Shown here in pieces: positions 54,669 to 63,533 of a stretch of DNA of 64,000 nt (its first letter is position 1; every line of letters begins with the position of its first letter). The position numbers were made by a program, and so were the translations under genes. The DNA lies in NCBI RefSeq assembly GCF_000013385.1, contig NC_007760.1:1054001-1118000 (forward strand), read 5' to 3'. This stretch comes from Anaeromyxobacter dehalogenans 2CP-C (GTDB lineage: Bacteria > Myxococcota > Myxococcia > Myxococcales > Anaeromyxobacteraceae). Under the pieces are notes generated by a model. That model was not told where the DNA came from. It made no database searches and worked only from the letters and a program-made list of their open reading frames with translations.

Positions 54669-55610
54669 TCAGGCGCCGGCCGCCCGCTCGAGCTCCGCGG
54701 GAGCGGGCAGGCGCTGGCGCAGCGTCAGCACCGGGGCGAACAGGTCGCCGACGCGCTCGACCCGGCGGAGCACCGCCGCGGCCTCGAACACCAGCCCGCC
54801 CGCGTCGCGCGTCCGGGCCGCCTTCTCCACCTCCGCCCAGCGCAGCGGGGTCGAGACGGTGGGCCGCGGCCGCGCCCGGAGCGAGTAGACGCAGACCGTG
54901 GTCTTGTGCGGGTCGTTCTGGCTCCAGTCCACCAGCACCTTCCCGCCGCGGAGCGCCTTCGCCATCCGCTCCACCACGAGCTGCGGGTGCCGCCGCTCGA
55001 GCAGGCGGGCGACCGCGTGCGCGAACGGCTTCGTGTCGGCGTACGTCGCGCCGGAGAGCGGCACGTACAGCTGCATGCCCTTCGAGCCGGAGCTCTTCGG
55101 GAACGCCTCCAGGCCGAGCGCGGCGAGCAGCCGGCGCAGCAGCAGCGCCACCTCGCAGCACGCGAGCAGGTCCGCGGGCGGGCCAGGGTCGAGGTCGAAC
55201 ACGAGCGCGGTGGGGCGCTCCACGTCGTCCACCAGCGACAGCGAGGGGTGGAGCTCGAGGTCGGCGATGCTGGCGAGCCACACCAGCGAGGACAGGTCGT
55301 CCACCACGCAGTAGTCGATGTACTCCTGGTTGCCCTCGCTCCAGATCGCCTCGGTCCGGAACCAGTCCGGGCGGTGGCGCGGGCAGCGCTTCTCGTAGAA
55401 GTGCGGGCCCTCCACGCCCTCCGGGTAGCGCTTCAGCGTGAGCGGCCGGTCGCGCAGGTGCGGCAGGAGCACGGGGGCGACGCGGCGGTAGTAGTCCACC
55501 ACCTCGCCCTTGGTGAAGCCGGCCTCGGGGTAGAACACCTTGTCGAGGTTGCGGAGGAGGATCCGCCGCCCCTCCACCTCGACCTCCACGCCCTGCTGCG
55601 CGCGCGCCAT
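54669..55610 (-). CDS. Stand-alone LigD-type polymerase/primase of NHEJ
   Basis: 313 residues of the archaeo-eukaryotic primase fold. Catalytic metal motif ALVFDLDPGPP, SGSKGMQLYVPL, and the third acidic motif VLVDWSQNDPHKTT are present. This is the POL domain of LigD (adds nucleotides to broken ends and prefers ribonucleotides), but without ligase or nuclease domains, which must be encoded elsewhere. ATG 55610, 3 bp after the Ku gene stop, so the two are cotranscribed. Confidence 0.92.
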   Translation of the reverse strand: MARAQQGVEVEVEGRRILLRNLDKVFYPEAGFTKGEVVDYYRRVAPVLLPHLRDRPLTLKRYPEGVEGPHFYEKRCPRHRPDWFRTEAIWSEGNQEYIDYCVVDDLSSLVWLASIADLELHPSLSLVDDVERPTALVFDLDPGPPADLLACCEVALLLRRLLAALGLEAFPKSSGSKGMQLYVPLSGATYADTKPFAHAVARLLERRHPQLVVERMAKALRGGKVLVDWSQNDPHKTTVCVYSLRARPRPTVSTPLRWAEVEKAARTRDAGGLVFEAAAVLRRVERVGDLFAPVLTLRQRLPAPAELERAAGA

Positions 55611-55613
55611 CGG

Positions 55614-56504
55614 TCACCCGCGCTTCTTGCGCGACGTGCGCGCGGCGCGGGGCCGGGCCGCCGTGCGGGCCGCGGCCGCCGCGGCGTGGCGCCGCTCGCC
55701 GCGCGCCGGCGCCTCGTGCTCGCCGTCGCGCCGCCGGGCCGCGGCGAGGCTGGCCGACAGCGCGTCGGCGAGGCTCACCACCTCGGCGCCGGCCGGCTCG
55801 GCGGCGGGCGCCTCGATCGTCTGGCCCTCGGCCTTGCGCTCGATGAGCTCCAGCACCCGCTCGCGGCGCAGGTCGGGGTAGCGCCCGGGCTCGAACGGCC
55901 CGGACAGCGACGCGACCAGCTGCTCCGCCATCTGCAGCTCGCGCGACGACGGCTCGCCCGCCTCCGGCAGCTCCAGCGAGGCCGGGGAGTCGATCTCGTC
56001 GGCGCGGTTCATGGTGGAGAGCGCCAGCGCGCCGCCGGCCGCCGGCCGCACGCAGCACAGCGACTCGCGGGTGCGCAGCACCGCGGTGGCGATGGCCACC
56101 TTGCCCGCCTTGCGCATGGCGTCGCCGAGCAGCCGGTACGCCTTCGCCGCGCTGCGGTCGGGCACGAGGTAGTAGCTCGCCTCGAAGTAGGCCGGGTCGA
56201 TCTCGGAGAGCTCGACGAAGTCGTGGATCTCCACGGTGCGCGTGGCCTTCGGGTCGAACGCCTCCAGCTCCTCGCGCGTCACCGTCACGTAGCGGCCGGG
56301 CGACACCTCGTAGCCCTTCACGATGTGCTCGTAGGGGACCTCCTTCTCCTCGGTCGAGCAGAAGCGGCGCAGCTGGATGCGGGCGCCGTCCGCGTCGTGC
56401 AGCATGTGGAACCGGACCTCCTTCTGGTGCACCGCGGTGTAGAGCTTCACCGGGATGTTCACCAGGCCGAAGGTCAGCGCGCCGCTCCAGATCGCCCTCG
56501 CCAT
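55614..56504 (-). CDS. ku: DNA end-binding protein Ku (bacterial NHEJ)
   Basis: 296 residues. Ku core: MARAIWSGALTFGLVNIPVK at the start, then HMLHDADGARI, YEHIVKGYEVSPGRYV and FVELSEIDPAYFEASYYL. C-terminal tail from about 240 is Ala/Arg/Lys-rich, as in bacterial Ku, where it tunes DNA binding and LigD contact. Binds double-strand ends and recruits LigD functions. ATG 56504 with GGAGG 7 bp ahead; the extension to 56531 is not used. Confidence 0.95.
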   Translation of the reverse strand: MARAIWSGALTFGLVNIPVKLYTAVHQKEVRFHMLHDADGARIQLRRFCSTEEKEVPYEHIVKGYEVSPGRYVTVTREELEAFDPKATRTVEIHDFVELSEIDPAYFEASYYLVPDRSAAKAYRLLGDAMRKAGKVAIATAVLRTRESLCCVRPAAGGALALSTMNRADEIDSPASLELPEAGEPSSRELQMAEQLVASLSGPFEPGRYPDLRRERVLELIERKAEGQTIEAPAAEPAGAEVVSLADALSASLAAARRRDGEHEAPARGERRHAAAAAARTAARPRAARTSRKKRG

Positions 56505-56620
56505 CGGGATGCCTCCGGACGAACGTTCCATCCCCCGGCCGGCGCCGGCAACGCGCGCGGGCGAGGGCGGGGTTCACCTCGGCTGGTGATAGCCCCAGCT
56601 TGCGAGGAGAGGAGGGCACC

Positions 56621-56797
56621 ATGAAGGGCGAGCCCAAGGATCAGCCACGCAAGGACCCCGGCAAGGCGCCGCGCACCGACCTCCCGCCCACGCGGGAACC
56701 CTACGACGACGGGTACTTCGGCACCGGGGAGGAGGAGGGCGTCGAGCGGGAGCGGCAGGCGCCGGAGCCCGCGAAGGATCGGGAGCGCGGCCGGTAG
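56621..56797 (+). CDS. Small charged hydrophilic protein
   Basis: 58 residues, rich in Glu, Asp, Lys, Arg and Pro, without hydrophobic core; probably disordered. ATG 56621 has GGAGGG upstream, giving a strong start signal, so I accept it as a gene. Not recognised. Confidence 0.5.
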   Translation: MKGEPKDQPRKDPGKAPRTDLPPTREPYDDGYFGTGEEEGVERERQAPEPAKDRERGR

Positions 56798-56801
56798 GCG
56801 C

Positions 56802-58046
56802 ATGCCCGCTTGGCCCGGCGCCGGCGCTGCTGCATGCTGCGCCGCGATGGGGGCGCGCGTGGACGTCACCGATCTCCGGGGGTGGGGCCGGCTCGCGTTC
56901 GACGCGACGCTGGGGGTGACCGCCGTCGTCGAGGGCATGCACCACAACATCTCGCGCGGGCCGTGGTTCCTCGACGCCCCGCGGAGCGCGCGCACCCGCG
57001 GCCTCACCGGCCTCGTGTACGGCGCGGTCCGGGGGATCACGCGGCTCGCGGGGGAGGGCTACGACGCGGCCGTCTCGCGGGTCGCCGGACGGGCCGGGCA
57101 GGCCGGCTCGCCACGGCGCGAGGCGGTGCTGGCGGCGCTGAACGGCGTGCTCGGGGATCACCTCGCCGCGACCGGGAACCCGCTCGCGATCCCGATGCAG
57201 CTCCGGTTCGAGGGGCGGCCGCTCGCGCTCGAGGCGCGCGCGCTGCGCGAGGCGATCCCGGGCGCCACCGGGAAGGTGGTGGTGCTCGTGCACGGGCTCT
57301 GCACCGAGCCCCTGCGCTGGCGGCGCCGCGGCCACGACCACGGGGCCGCGCTCGCCCGGGACCTCGGCTACACGCCGCTGTACCTGCACTACAACAGCGG
57401 CCTGCACGTCTCGACCAGCGGGCGGGGGCTGGACGAGGTCCTGGAGGCGCTGGTGCGCGCCTGGCCGGTGCCGCTCGAGGCGCTCAGCCTGCTCGGCCAC
57501 AGCCTCGGCGGCCTCGTCGTGCGGAGCGCCTGGCACCAGGGGGCGGCCGCGGGACACGCCTGGCCGCGGCGCCTGGGGAGCGCGGTGTTCCTCGGCACGC
57601 CGCACCACGGCGCGGCGCTGGAGCGGGGCGGCAACTGGATCGACGTCGTGCTGGGCGTCAGCCCGTACACCGCGCCGCTGGCGAGCCTCGGGCGGATCCG
57701 CAGCGCCGGCATCACGGACCTGCGCCACGGGAACCTGCTCGAGGAGGACTGGCAGGGCCGGGATCGCTTCGCGAGGTCGCCCGACCGGCGCCGGCACGTG
57801 CCGCTGCCGCCGGGCGTCCGCTGCCTGGCGATCGCGGGGACGACCGCGCGCCGGCGGAGCGCCGCGGCCGACCTCCTGGGCGACGGTCTGGTCCCGCTCG
57901 CCAGCGCGCTGGGCCGGCACCGGGAGCCCGCGCGCACCCTCGCGTTCGGTCCGGGCGGCCGCGCGATCGCGCCCGGCGTGGGCCACCTCGAGCTGCTCTG
58001 CGACGCGGGCGTCTACGAGCGCGTGCGCCGGTGGCTCGCGGCGTAG
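56802..58046 (+). CDS. Alpha/beta-hydrolase, lipase/esterase-like
   Basis: 414 residues. Contains VVVLVHGLCTEPLRW (oxyanion strand), the nucleophile elbow LSLLGHSLGGLVVRSAWHQ with Ser, and a conserved late His in GVGHLELL; catalytic Asp is probably in ADLLGDGLVPLASAL. PGAP1/triacylglycerol-lipase-like group. ATG 56802 or ATG 56847 can start it; I list the longer form and neither has a clear ribosome site. Substrate unknown. Confidence 0.85.
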   Translation: MPAWPGAGAAACCAAMGARVDVTDLRGWGRLAFDATLGVTAVVEGMHHNISRGPWFLDAPRSARTRGLTGLVYGAVRGITRLAGEGYDAAVSRVAGRAGQAGSPRREAVLAALNGVLGDHLAATGNPLAIPMQLRFEGRPLALEARALREAIPGATGKVVVLVHGLCTEPLRWRRRGHDHGAALARDLGYTPLYLHYNSGLHVSTSGRGLDEVLEALVRAWPVPLEALSLLGHSLGGLVVRSAWHQGAAAGHAWPRRLGSAVFLGTPHHGAALERGGNWIDVVLGVSPYTAPLASLGRIRSAGITDLRHGNLLEEDWQGRDRFARSPDRRRHVPLPPGVRCLAIAGTTARRRSAAADLLGDGLVPLASALGRHREPARTLAFGPGGRAIAPGVGHLELLCDAGVYERVRRWLAA

Positions 58047-58064
58047 CGCCCGGCGCCGCGCGGA

Positions 58065-59339
58065 CTACCAGCTCCCGAAGCGGCGGCGGGCGTCGGCGGT
58101 GAGCGCGTCGCGGTGCTTCGGGTGCGCCACCGCGATGAGCGCGGCGGCGCGCTGGCGCAGGTTCTTGCCGAACAGGTCGGCGATGCCGTGCTCGGTGACC
58201 ACGAAGTGGACGTGCGCGCGGGTGGTGACCACGCCCGCGCCCGGGCGCAGCACCGGGACGATGCGCGACTCGCCGGCGGCGTTCGTGGAGGGCAGCGCGA
58301 TGATCGGCTTGCCGCCCTCGGACAGCGCCGCGCCGCGGATGAAGTCCATCTGGCCGCCGACCCCGGACACCTGCCGCTCGCCGACCGAGTCGGCGCACAC
58401 CTGGCCGGTGAGGTCCACCTCGATGGCGCTGTTGATGGCGGTGACCTTGGGGTTGCGGCGGATCACCGCCGTGTCGTTCACGTAGGCGATGTCGAGCATC
58501 GCGACGAGCGGGTTGTCGTCCAGGAAGTCGTACAGGCGGCGGGTGCCGTGCGCGAACCCGGCCACGATCTTGCCGGGGTGGACGCGCTTCGCCTCGCCGG
58601 TGATGACGCCCTTCTCCACCAGGTCCACCACGCCGTCGGAGATCATCTCGGTGTGGATGCCCAGGCGGTGGTGGTCGCCCAGCGCCGCGAGGGTGGCCTG
58701 CGGGATGGCGCCGATGCCGAGCTGCAGGCAGGCGCCGTCGTCCACCAGCTCGGCGCAGTGCCGGCCGATGGCGCGCTCGACGTCGGTGAGCGCCCGCACC
58801 GGCGCCTCGTGGATGGGCTCGTCCACCTCCACCATGTAGTCGATCGCGTCCACGTGGATGAGGCCGTCGCCGTGCGTGCGCGGCATGCGCGGGTTCACCT
58901 GCGCGATCACCGTCCGCGCGGTCTGCACCGCGGCGCGGCTCACGTCCACCGACACGCCCAGCGAGCAGAACCCGTGGCGGTCCGGCGGCGAGACGTGCAC
59001 GAGCGCCACGTCGAGCGGCAGGATCCCGGAGCGGAAGAGCTGCGGCACCTCGGACAGGAACACCGGCAGGTAGTCGCCGCGCCCCTCCTCGATGGCCTTG
59101 CGGACGTTCGGCCCGACGAACAGCGCGTTCACGCGGAAGTGCCGGGCCATCTCGGGCGCGGCGTACGGCGCGTCGCCCTCGGTGTGGATCGAGACGATCT
59201 CGACCACGCTCAGCTCGGGCGCGCGCGCGGTGAGCGCCTCGATGAGGCGGCGCGGGGCCGCGGCGACGCTGTGCACGAACACCCGGTGGCCGGACTTGAC
59301 GACCGAGACGGCCTCCTCGGCGGAGACGATGCGGCTCAT
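58065..59339 (-). CDS. Acetyl-CoA hydrolase/transferase family CoA-transferase (4-hydroxybutyrate/butyrate type)
   Basis: 424 residues, family I CoA-transferase. GIGAIPQATLAALGDH and the catalytic Glu segment HTEMISDGVVDLVEKG are clear, as is the C-terminal GVGGQMDFIRGAALSEGG. Moves CoA between carboxylic acids (acetate, butyrate, 4-hydroxybutyrate, succinate). A role in acetate or short-chain acid use fits an acetate-oxidising anaerobe. ATG 59339. Upstream neighbours do not define the substrate. Confidence 0.9.
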   Translation of the reverse strand: MSRIVSAEEAVSVVKSGHRVFVHSVAAAPRRLIEALTARAPELSVVEIVSIHTEGDAPYAAPEMARHFRVNALFVGPNVRKAIEEGRGDYLPVFLSEVPQLFRSGILPLDVALVHVSPPDRHGFCSLGVSVDVSRAAVQTARTVIAQVNPRMPRTHGDGLIHVDAIDYMVEVDEPIHEAPVRALTDVERAIGRHCAELVDDGACLQLGIGAIPQATLAALGDHHRLGIHTEMISDGVVDLVEKGVITGEAKRVHPGKIVAGFAHGTRRLYDFLDDNPLVAMLDIAYVNDTAVIRRNPKVTAINSAIEVDLTGQVCADSVGERQVSGVGGQMDFIRGAALSEGGKPIIALPSTNAAGESRIVPVLRPGAGVVTTRAHVHFVVTEHGIADLFGKNLRQRAAALIAVAHPKHRDALTADARRRFGSW

Positions 59340-59457
59340 CGACAGGGCGCTCCTCTCGAGCAGGGTCGGTGCGGCGCGCCAGTGTACCAGCGGGGCGCGC
59401 GCCTTTGCACCCGGGCCGGGCCCCCGCCGTCACGGGCGCCGTCCTGGGCGCGGCGCG

Positions 59458-60222
59458 TCAGGAGCGCATGTCCCAGGCCAGCTTGACGGCCAGGGCGAGC
59501 GTCACCAGGACCGCCGTGCGCCGGACCAGCGCGTCGCCGCGCCGGACCGCGAGGTGCGCGCCGATCCACCCGCCGGCCAGCTGGGCGACGGCCATGGGCA
59601 CCGCGATGCGCCAGACCACCACGCCCTTGATCGAGAACAACGTCACCGCCGCCAGGTTGGAGGCGAAGTTCACCACCTTCGCGCCCGCCGAGGCGTGCGC
59701 CAGCCCGTCGCCGAGCAGCGCCACGAACGCGACGATGAGGAACGTGCCGGTGCCCGGGCCGAAGAAGCCGTCGTAGGCGCCGATGGCGAGCGCGATGGCG
59801 CCGGCGACGACCGGCGCCGCCGGGCGCGGCCCGCCGTCCGGGCGGGCGGGCGGCCCGCGGCGCAGGCCCACGAACAGCGCGGCGAACGCGAGCAGCGCCA
59901 GCACCACCGGCCGCAGCGTCGCCGGGGGCACGAGCAGCACCAGGCCGGCGCCGGCGAGCGAGCCGGCCAGGCCCAGCGGGAACGTGAGCCGCGCGCGGCG
60001 CCCGTCCACCATCCCGGCGCGCGAGAAGCGCACCAGCGCCGCGAACGAGCCGAACACCGACTGGCCCTTGTTCGTGCCGAGCGCGAGGTGCGGCGGGAGC
60101 CCGGTCCAGAGCAGCGCCGGCAGCGTGAGCAGCCCGCCGCCGCCGGCGATGGCGTCCACCACGCCGGCGAGCAGGGCGACGGCGGTGAGCGGGACGAGCT
60201 GGGCGAGGCCGGCCTCGGGCAT
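59458..60222 (-). CDS. TauE/SafE (TSUP) family anion permease
   Basis: About 254 residues, eight to nine membrane helices. Opening LLAGVVDAIAGGGGLLTLPALL and the second repeat IGAYDGFFGPGTGTFLIVAFVA are the paired signature of the TSUP family, which exports sulfite, sulfonates or other small anions. ATG 60222 is used; GTG 60240 is six codons earlier. Substrate not predictable. Confidence 0.92.
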   Translation of the reverse strand: MPEAGLAQLVPLTAVALLAGVVDAIAGGGGLLTLPALLWTGLPPHLALGTNKGQSVFGSFAALVRFSRAGMVDGRRARLTFPLGLAGSLAGAGLVLLVPPATLRPVVLALLAFAALFVGLRRGPPARPDGGPRPAAPVVAGAIALAIGAYDGFFGPGTGTFLIVAFVALLGDGLAHASAGAKVVNFASNLAAVTLFSIKGVVVWRIAVPMAVAQLAGGWIGAHLAVRRGDALVRRTAVLVTLALAVKLAWDMRS

Positions 60223-60261
60223 GGCGCGCGGTTCTACCACGCGCCGGCCCGCGCGCGCGGT

Positions 60262-60627
60262 TCACCGCGCGTTGCGCTCCACCGCGTCGATGAGCTCGCC
60301 GAGGCCGATCGGCTTGTAGAGGATCTCGCGGGCGGTGAGCGGGGCGCCGTCGAGCCCGCGGCTCGCGGTCATCACCACCACCGGGATGTCGCGGAGCCGG
60401 TCGTCGCGGAGCTGCGCCTCCCGGAACTGCCAGCCGTTCATCTCCGGCATCATCAGGTCGAGCAGGATGAGGCTCGGGTCCCCGCCGTGCCGGAGGTAGT
60501 CGAGCGCCTCGCGCCCGTTCTCGAACAGGCGCGGCTCGTAGCCCTCCTCCTCGAGCAGCTCGCCGAGCGTCTCGCGGAGGTCCGGGTCGTCGTCCACGAC
60601 GACGATGGTTTCGTGGTGGTCCGCCAT
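60262..60627 (-). CDS. Single-domain response regulator (CheY-like)
   Basis: 121 residues: receiver domain only. Acidic pocket VVDDDPD, phospho-acceptor Asp57 in LILLDLMMPEMNGW, conserved Thr in VVVMTAS, and Lys in ILYKPIG. No output domain, so it must signal through protein contacts, or be a phosphate sink. ATG 60627. No kinase gene adjacent. Confidence 0.93.
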   Translation of the reverse strand: MADHHETIVVVDDDPDLRETLGELLEEEGYEPRLFENGREALDYLRHGGDPSLILLDLMMPEMNGWQFREAQLRDDRLRDIPVVVMTASRGLDGAPLTAREILYKPIGLGELIDAVERNAR

Positions 60628-60825
60628 GTGCGCTCGACTCGTAAAGCCCCCGGCGGCGGACCGCAACGTCCCGGCCTGCGCGTGGCGATCCCGCCTCTCA
60701 GGGTGGCCCCTGCCGGCGCCCCCGGCACGTCCATCGAGCAAGGGACGGCAGGGCGGGCGTGCGCCTCCCGGGTGGGTCGTCGGGCGCAGCCGGACGCACA
60801 CGCCCGGTTCGGTTAGGCTCCCCGC

Positions 60826-61428
60826 GTGGAGCCGCTCACCGCCCTGGCCCAGTCGCTCGGCCTCGCGTTCGCGTCGGGCATCAGCGCGTACGCGGCGGCC
60901 GCGTTCGTCGGGCTGGCGGGGCACCTCGGCTGGATCGGCCCGCTGCCCGGCGCGCTCGGCGTGCTCACGGATCCGTGGGTGTTCGGGACGGCGGGCGCGC
61001 TCGCGCTCGTCGAGGCGCTCGCGATGCTGGTGCCCGGGATCGCGACCGCGTGGGAGGCGATCCACACCGCCATCCGGCCGTTCGCGGCCGCGGCGCTGGC
61101 GGTGCTCGCGACCTGGGGCGAGCCGCGCCTCGCGGTCGTCGCCGCGCTGCTCGGCGGCGCGCTCGGCCTCGCCACGCACGCGACCAAGCTCGGGCTGCGC
61201 GCCACCATCGACACCTCGCCGGAGCCGGTGACGAACGCGGCCGCGACCACCGGGGAGCTCGGCGTGGTGGCGGCGCTCGCCTGGGCGATCTGGGCCCACC
61301 CCTGGATCGCGCTCGCGGCGGCGCTCGTGCTGCTCACCGCGCTGCTCTACGTCGTGCGGGCGCTCTGGCGGACCGTGGCCCGGGCCATCGCGGCCCTGTT
61401 CTCGCCCCCGACGGCGCCGGGATCCTGA
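60826..61428 (+). CDS. DUF4126 membrane protein
   Basis: 200 residues with about five hydrophobic segments, starting with the family lead [20 protein letters not shown] and including [21 protein letters not shown]4126 proteins are small integral membrane proteins of unknown activity. GTG 60826 is the start. Its last 82 bp overlap the 3' end of the converging ogt gene. Confidence 0.8.
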   Translation: MEPLTALAQSLGLAFASGISAYAAAAFVGLAGHLGWIGPLPGALGVLTDPWVFGTAGALALVEALAMLVPGIATAWEAIHTAIRPFAAAALAVLATWGEPRLAVVAALLGGALGLATHATKLGLRATIDTSPEPVTNAAATTGELGVVAALAWAIWAHPWIALAAALVLLTALLYVVRALWRTVARAIAALFSPPTAPGS

Positions 61429-61928
61429 GCGCGCGCGGCGCGCTCGTGCGCGAGCAGCCACCGCTTCCGTTCGAGCCCGCCCGCGTAGCCGGTGAGGCTC
61501 CCGTCCGCGCCGATGACGCGGTGGCAGGGGATCGCGATCGCGATCGGGTTCCGGCCGTTCGCGAGGCCCACCGCGCGCGCCGCGCCCGGCCGGCCCAGCG
61601 CGGCCGCGAGCGCGCCGTAGCTGCGCGTCTCGCCGGCCGGGATGCGGCGCAGCTCGGCCCACACCAGCCGCTGGAACGGCGTGCCGCCCGGCTCGAGCGG
61701 GAGCCCGTCGAGCGCGCCGAGGTCGCCCGCGAACCAGGCGCGCGCCCGCGCGGCCAGGCCGAGCGGGTCGCGCCCCGCGCGCAGCGCGAGGTCCGGGCCG
61801 AAGCGCCGGGCCAGCGCGGCGCGCAGGTGCGGCCCGTCCCCCAGCTCGAGCGCGCAGAGCGCGCGTCCGTCCGACACGAGGTGCACCGGGCCGACGGGGG
61901 ACTCCACCACCACGTGCTCGAGCGTCAT
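61347..61928 (-). CDS. ogt: O6-alkylguanine-DNA methyltransferase (Ogt/MGMT)
   Basis: 193 residues. Takes an alkyl group from O6-alkylguanine onto its own Cys. Active-site motif [12 protein letters not shown] with [15 protein letters not shown] after it, and the DNA-binding [24 protein letters not shown]. The final 28 residues extend beyond the usual end and lie antisense to the DUF4126 gene. ATG 61928 overlaps the stop of the Ada-AlkA gene, so the two repair genes form an operon. Confidence 0.95.
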   Translation of the reverse strand: MTLEHVVVESPVGPVHLVSDGRALCALELGDGPHLRAALARRFGPDLALRAGRDPLGLAARARAWFAGDLGALDGLPLEPGGTPFQRLVWAELRRIPAGETRSYGALAAALGRPGAARAVGLANGRNPIAIAIPCHRVIGADGSLTGYAGGLERKRWLLAHERAARAQDPGAVGGENRAAMARATVRQSARTT

Positions 61929-63469
61929 GACCGCCTCTCCTTCCTCCGCGCGCGGGCCGCCGCGGGCGCGCGGGGCCGCAGGGACATCCACAGGTGCAGC
62001 GCCGCGTACGCCCGCCACGGCCGCCAGCGCTCGGCGCGCCGCAGCAGCTCCCCGGGCGCCGCCCGCCCCCGGCCGCGCAGGCCGCCGAGCGCGGCGAGCA
62101 GGCCGAGGTCGCCCTCCGGGAACGCGTCCGGCTGGTGCAGCGCGCGCATGGCCACGTACTGCGCGGTCCAGCGGCCGATGCCGGGCAGCGCGTCGAGACG
62201 CGCCACCGCGTCCTCCAGCTCGCCGCCCGGCGCGAGCAGCGACGGGTCGTCGCGCACCGCGCCGCCGATCGCGGCGAGCGTGGCGGCGCGGGCGCGCGTC
62301 AGGCCGAGCCCCTCCAGGTCGGCGCCGGCGAGCGCCTCCGGGCCGGGGAACAGCCGCGACAGCGCCGGGTCCCCCGAGTCCACCGGGGCCCCGAGGCGCG
62401 CCGCGAGCCGGCCCGCCAGCGTCCGCGCCGCGGCGACGCTCACCTGCTGCCCGAGCACCGCGCGCACCACCAGCTCGAACGGCTCCCACGCGCCGGGCAC
62501 GCGCAGCCCGGGGCGCGCGGCGAGGAGCGGGGCGAGCAGCGGATCGCCGGACAGGTGCGCGCCGATCGCCGCGGCGTCCGCGTCGAGGTCGAGCAGCCGC
62601 CGCAGGCGCTCCACCGCCGGCGCGATCGCGGCCACCCGCGGCAGGCGCAACGTCGCCAGCAGGCCCCGGCCCCGGGGATCGGGCCGGACCTCGACGGTGC
62701 CCGCGGCGCCGTCGAGCGCCACCGTGCGGCGGTACGCGCCGTCCGCCACCTGCTCGACGCCCGGGATCGCGCGCGCGGCCAGGAACTCGAGCAGCGCCGG
62801 CCAGTCGTACGGGGCGGTGTGCGGCAGCGCGATCGCGATCGCGCCGTCCGGCGGCGGGACGGCCGCGCCGCGCCGCAGCGCGCCCGGCGGCCGCCGGAAC
62901 GTCCGCCGCACCGCCTCGTTGAAGCGGCGCACGCTGCCGAAGCCCGCCGCCGCGGCGACGTCGCCGAGCGGGAGCGCGGTGTCCGCGAGCAGCCGCCACG
63001 CCAGCAGCACGCGCTGCGCCTGCGCGATCCGGATCGGCGGCGCGCCCACGTGCCGGGCGAACAGGCGGCGGAGCTGGCGGCCGCCCACGCCGACGCGCTC
63101 GGCGAGCGCCTCGACGTCGTCGCCCTCGCCCCACGCGCCGGCGGAGATCAGCGCGAGCGCGCGCGCCACCGTGTTCGCGGTGCCCCGCCACCCGGCCACG
63201 CCGGGCGCGAGCTCCGGCCGGCAGCGCAGGCAGGGGCGGAACCCGGCGGCCTGCGCCGCCGCCGCGCTCGGGTAGAACGCGCAGTGCTCCCGGCGCGGCG
63301 TGCGCGCCGGGCAGATCGGGCGGCAGAAGATGCCGGTGGACAGCACCGCCGTGAAGAAGCGCCCGTCGAAGCGCGCGTCGCGGGCGAGGTGGGCGCGCCA
63401 GCAGGCGGCGGCGTCCAGGCCGGGGACGGGAGGCGGCGGCGGGGCGGGGCGGGGCATGCGCGGCATCAT
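61925..63469 (-). CDS. Ada-type activator fused to AlkA 3-methyladenine DNA glycosylase
   Basis: 514 residues. Ada N-terminal zinc domain with the four Cys ligands C49, C53, C80 and C83 (C49 being the methyl-accepting one by analogy), then an AraC helix-turn-helix (about 95-190), then the AlkA N-domain and HhH-GPD glycosylase core (about 300-490) with [17 protein letters not shown] and the catalytic Asp in FPEGDLGLL. Senses methyl phosphotriesters, activates genes and excises alkylated bases. ATG 63469; two further in-frame ATGs follow within 4 codons. Operon with ogt, which it may regulate. Confidence 0.95.
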   Translation of the reverse strand: MMPRMPRPAPPPPPVPGLDAAACWRAHLARDARFDGRFFTAVLSTGIFCRPICPARTPRREHCAFYPSAAAAQAAGFRPCLRCRPELAPGVAGWRGTANTVARALALISAGAWGEGDDVEALAERVGVGGRQLRRLFARHVGAPPIRIAQAQRVLLAWRLLADTALPLGDVAAAAGFGSVRRFNEAVRRTFRRPPGALRRGAAVPPPDGAIAIALPHTAPYDWPALLEFLAARAIPGVEQVADGAYRRTVALDGAAGTVEVRPDPRGRGLLATLRLPRVAAIAPAVERLRRLLDLDADAAAIGAHLSGDPLLAPLLAARPGLRVPGAWEPFELVVRAVLGQQVSVAAARTLAGRLAARLGAPVDSGDPALSRLFPGPEALAGADLEGLGLTRARAATLAAIGGAVRDDPSLLAPGGELEDAVARLDALPGIGRWTAQYVAMRALHQPDAFPEGDLGLLAALGGLRGRGRAAPGELLRRAERWRPWRAYAALHLWMSLRPRAPAAARARRKERRS

Positions 63470-63533
63470 GGCGGCGGCCGGACCGCCGCGCTCGCCGTTT
63501 TCGGACCTCGATGCCGCGGCCGCCCCGGGGGCG

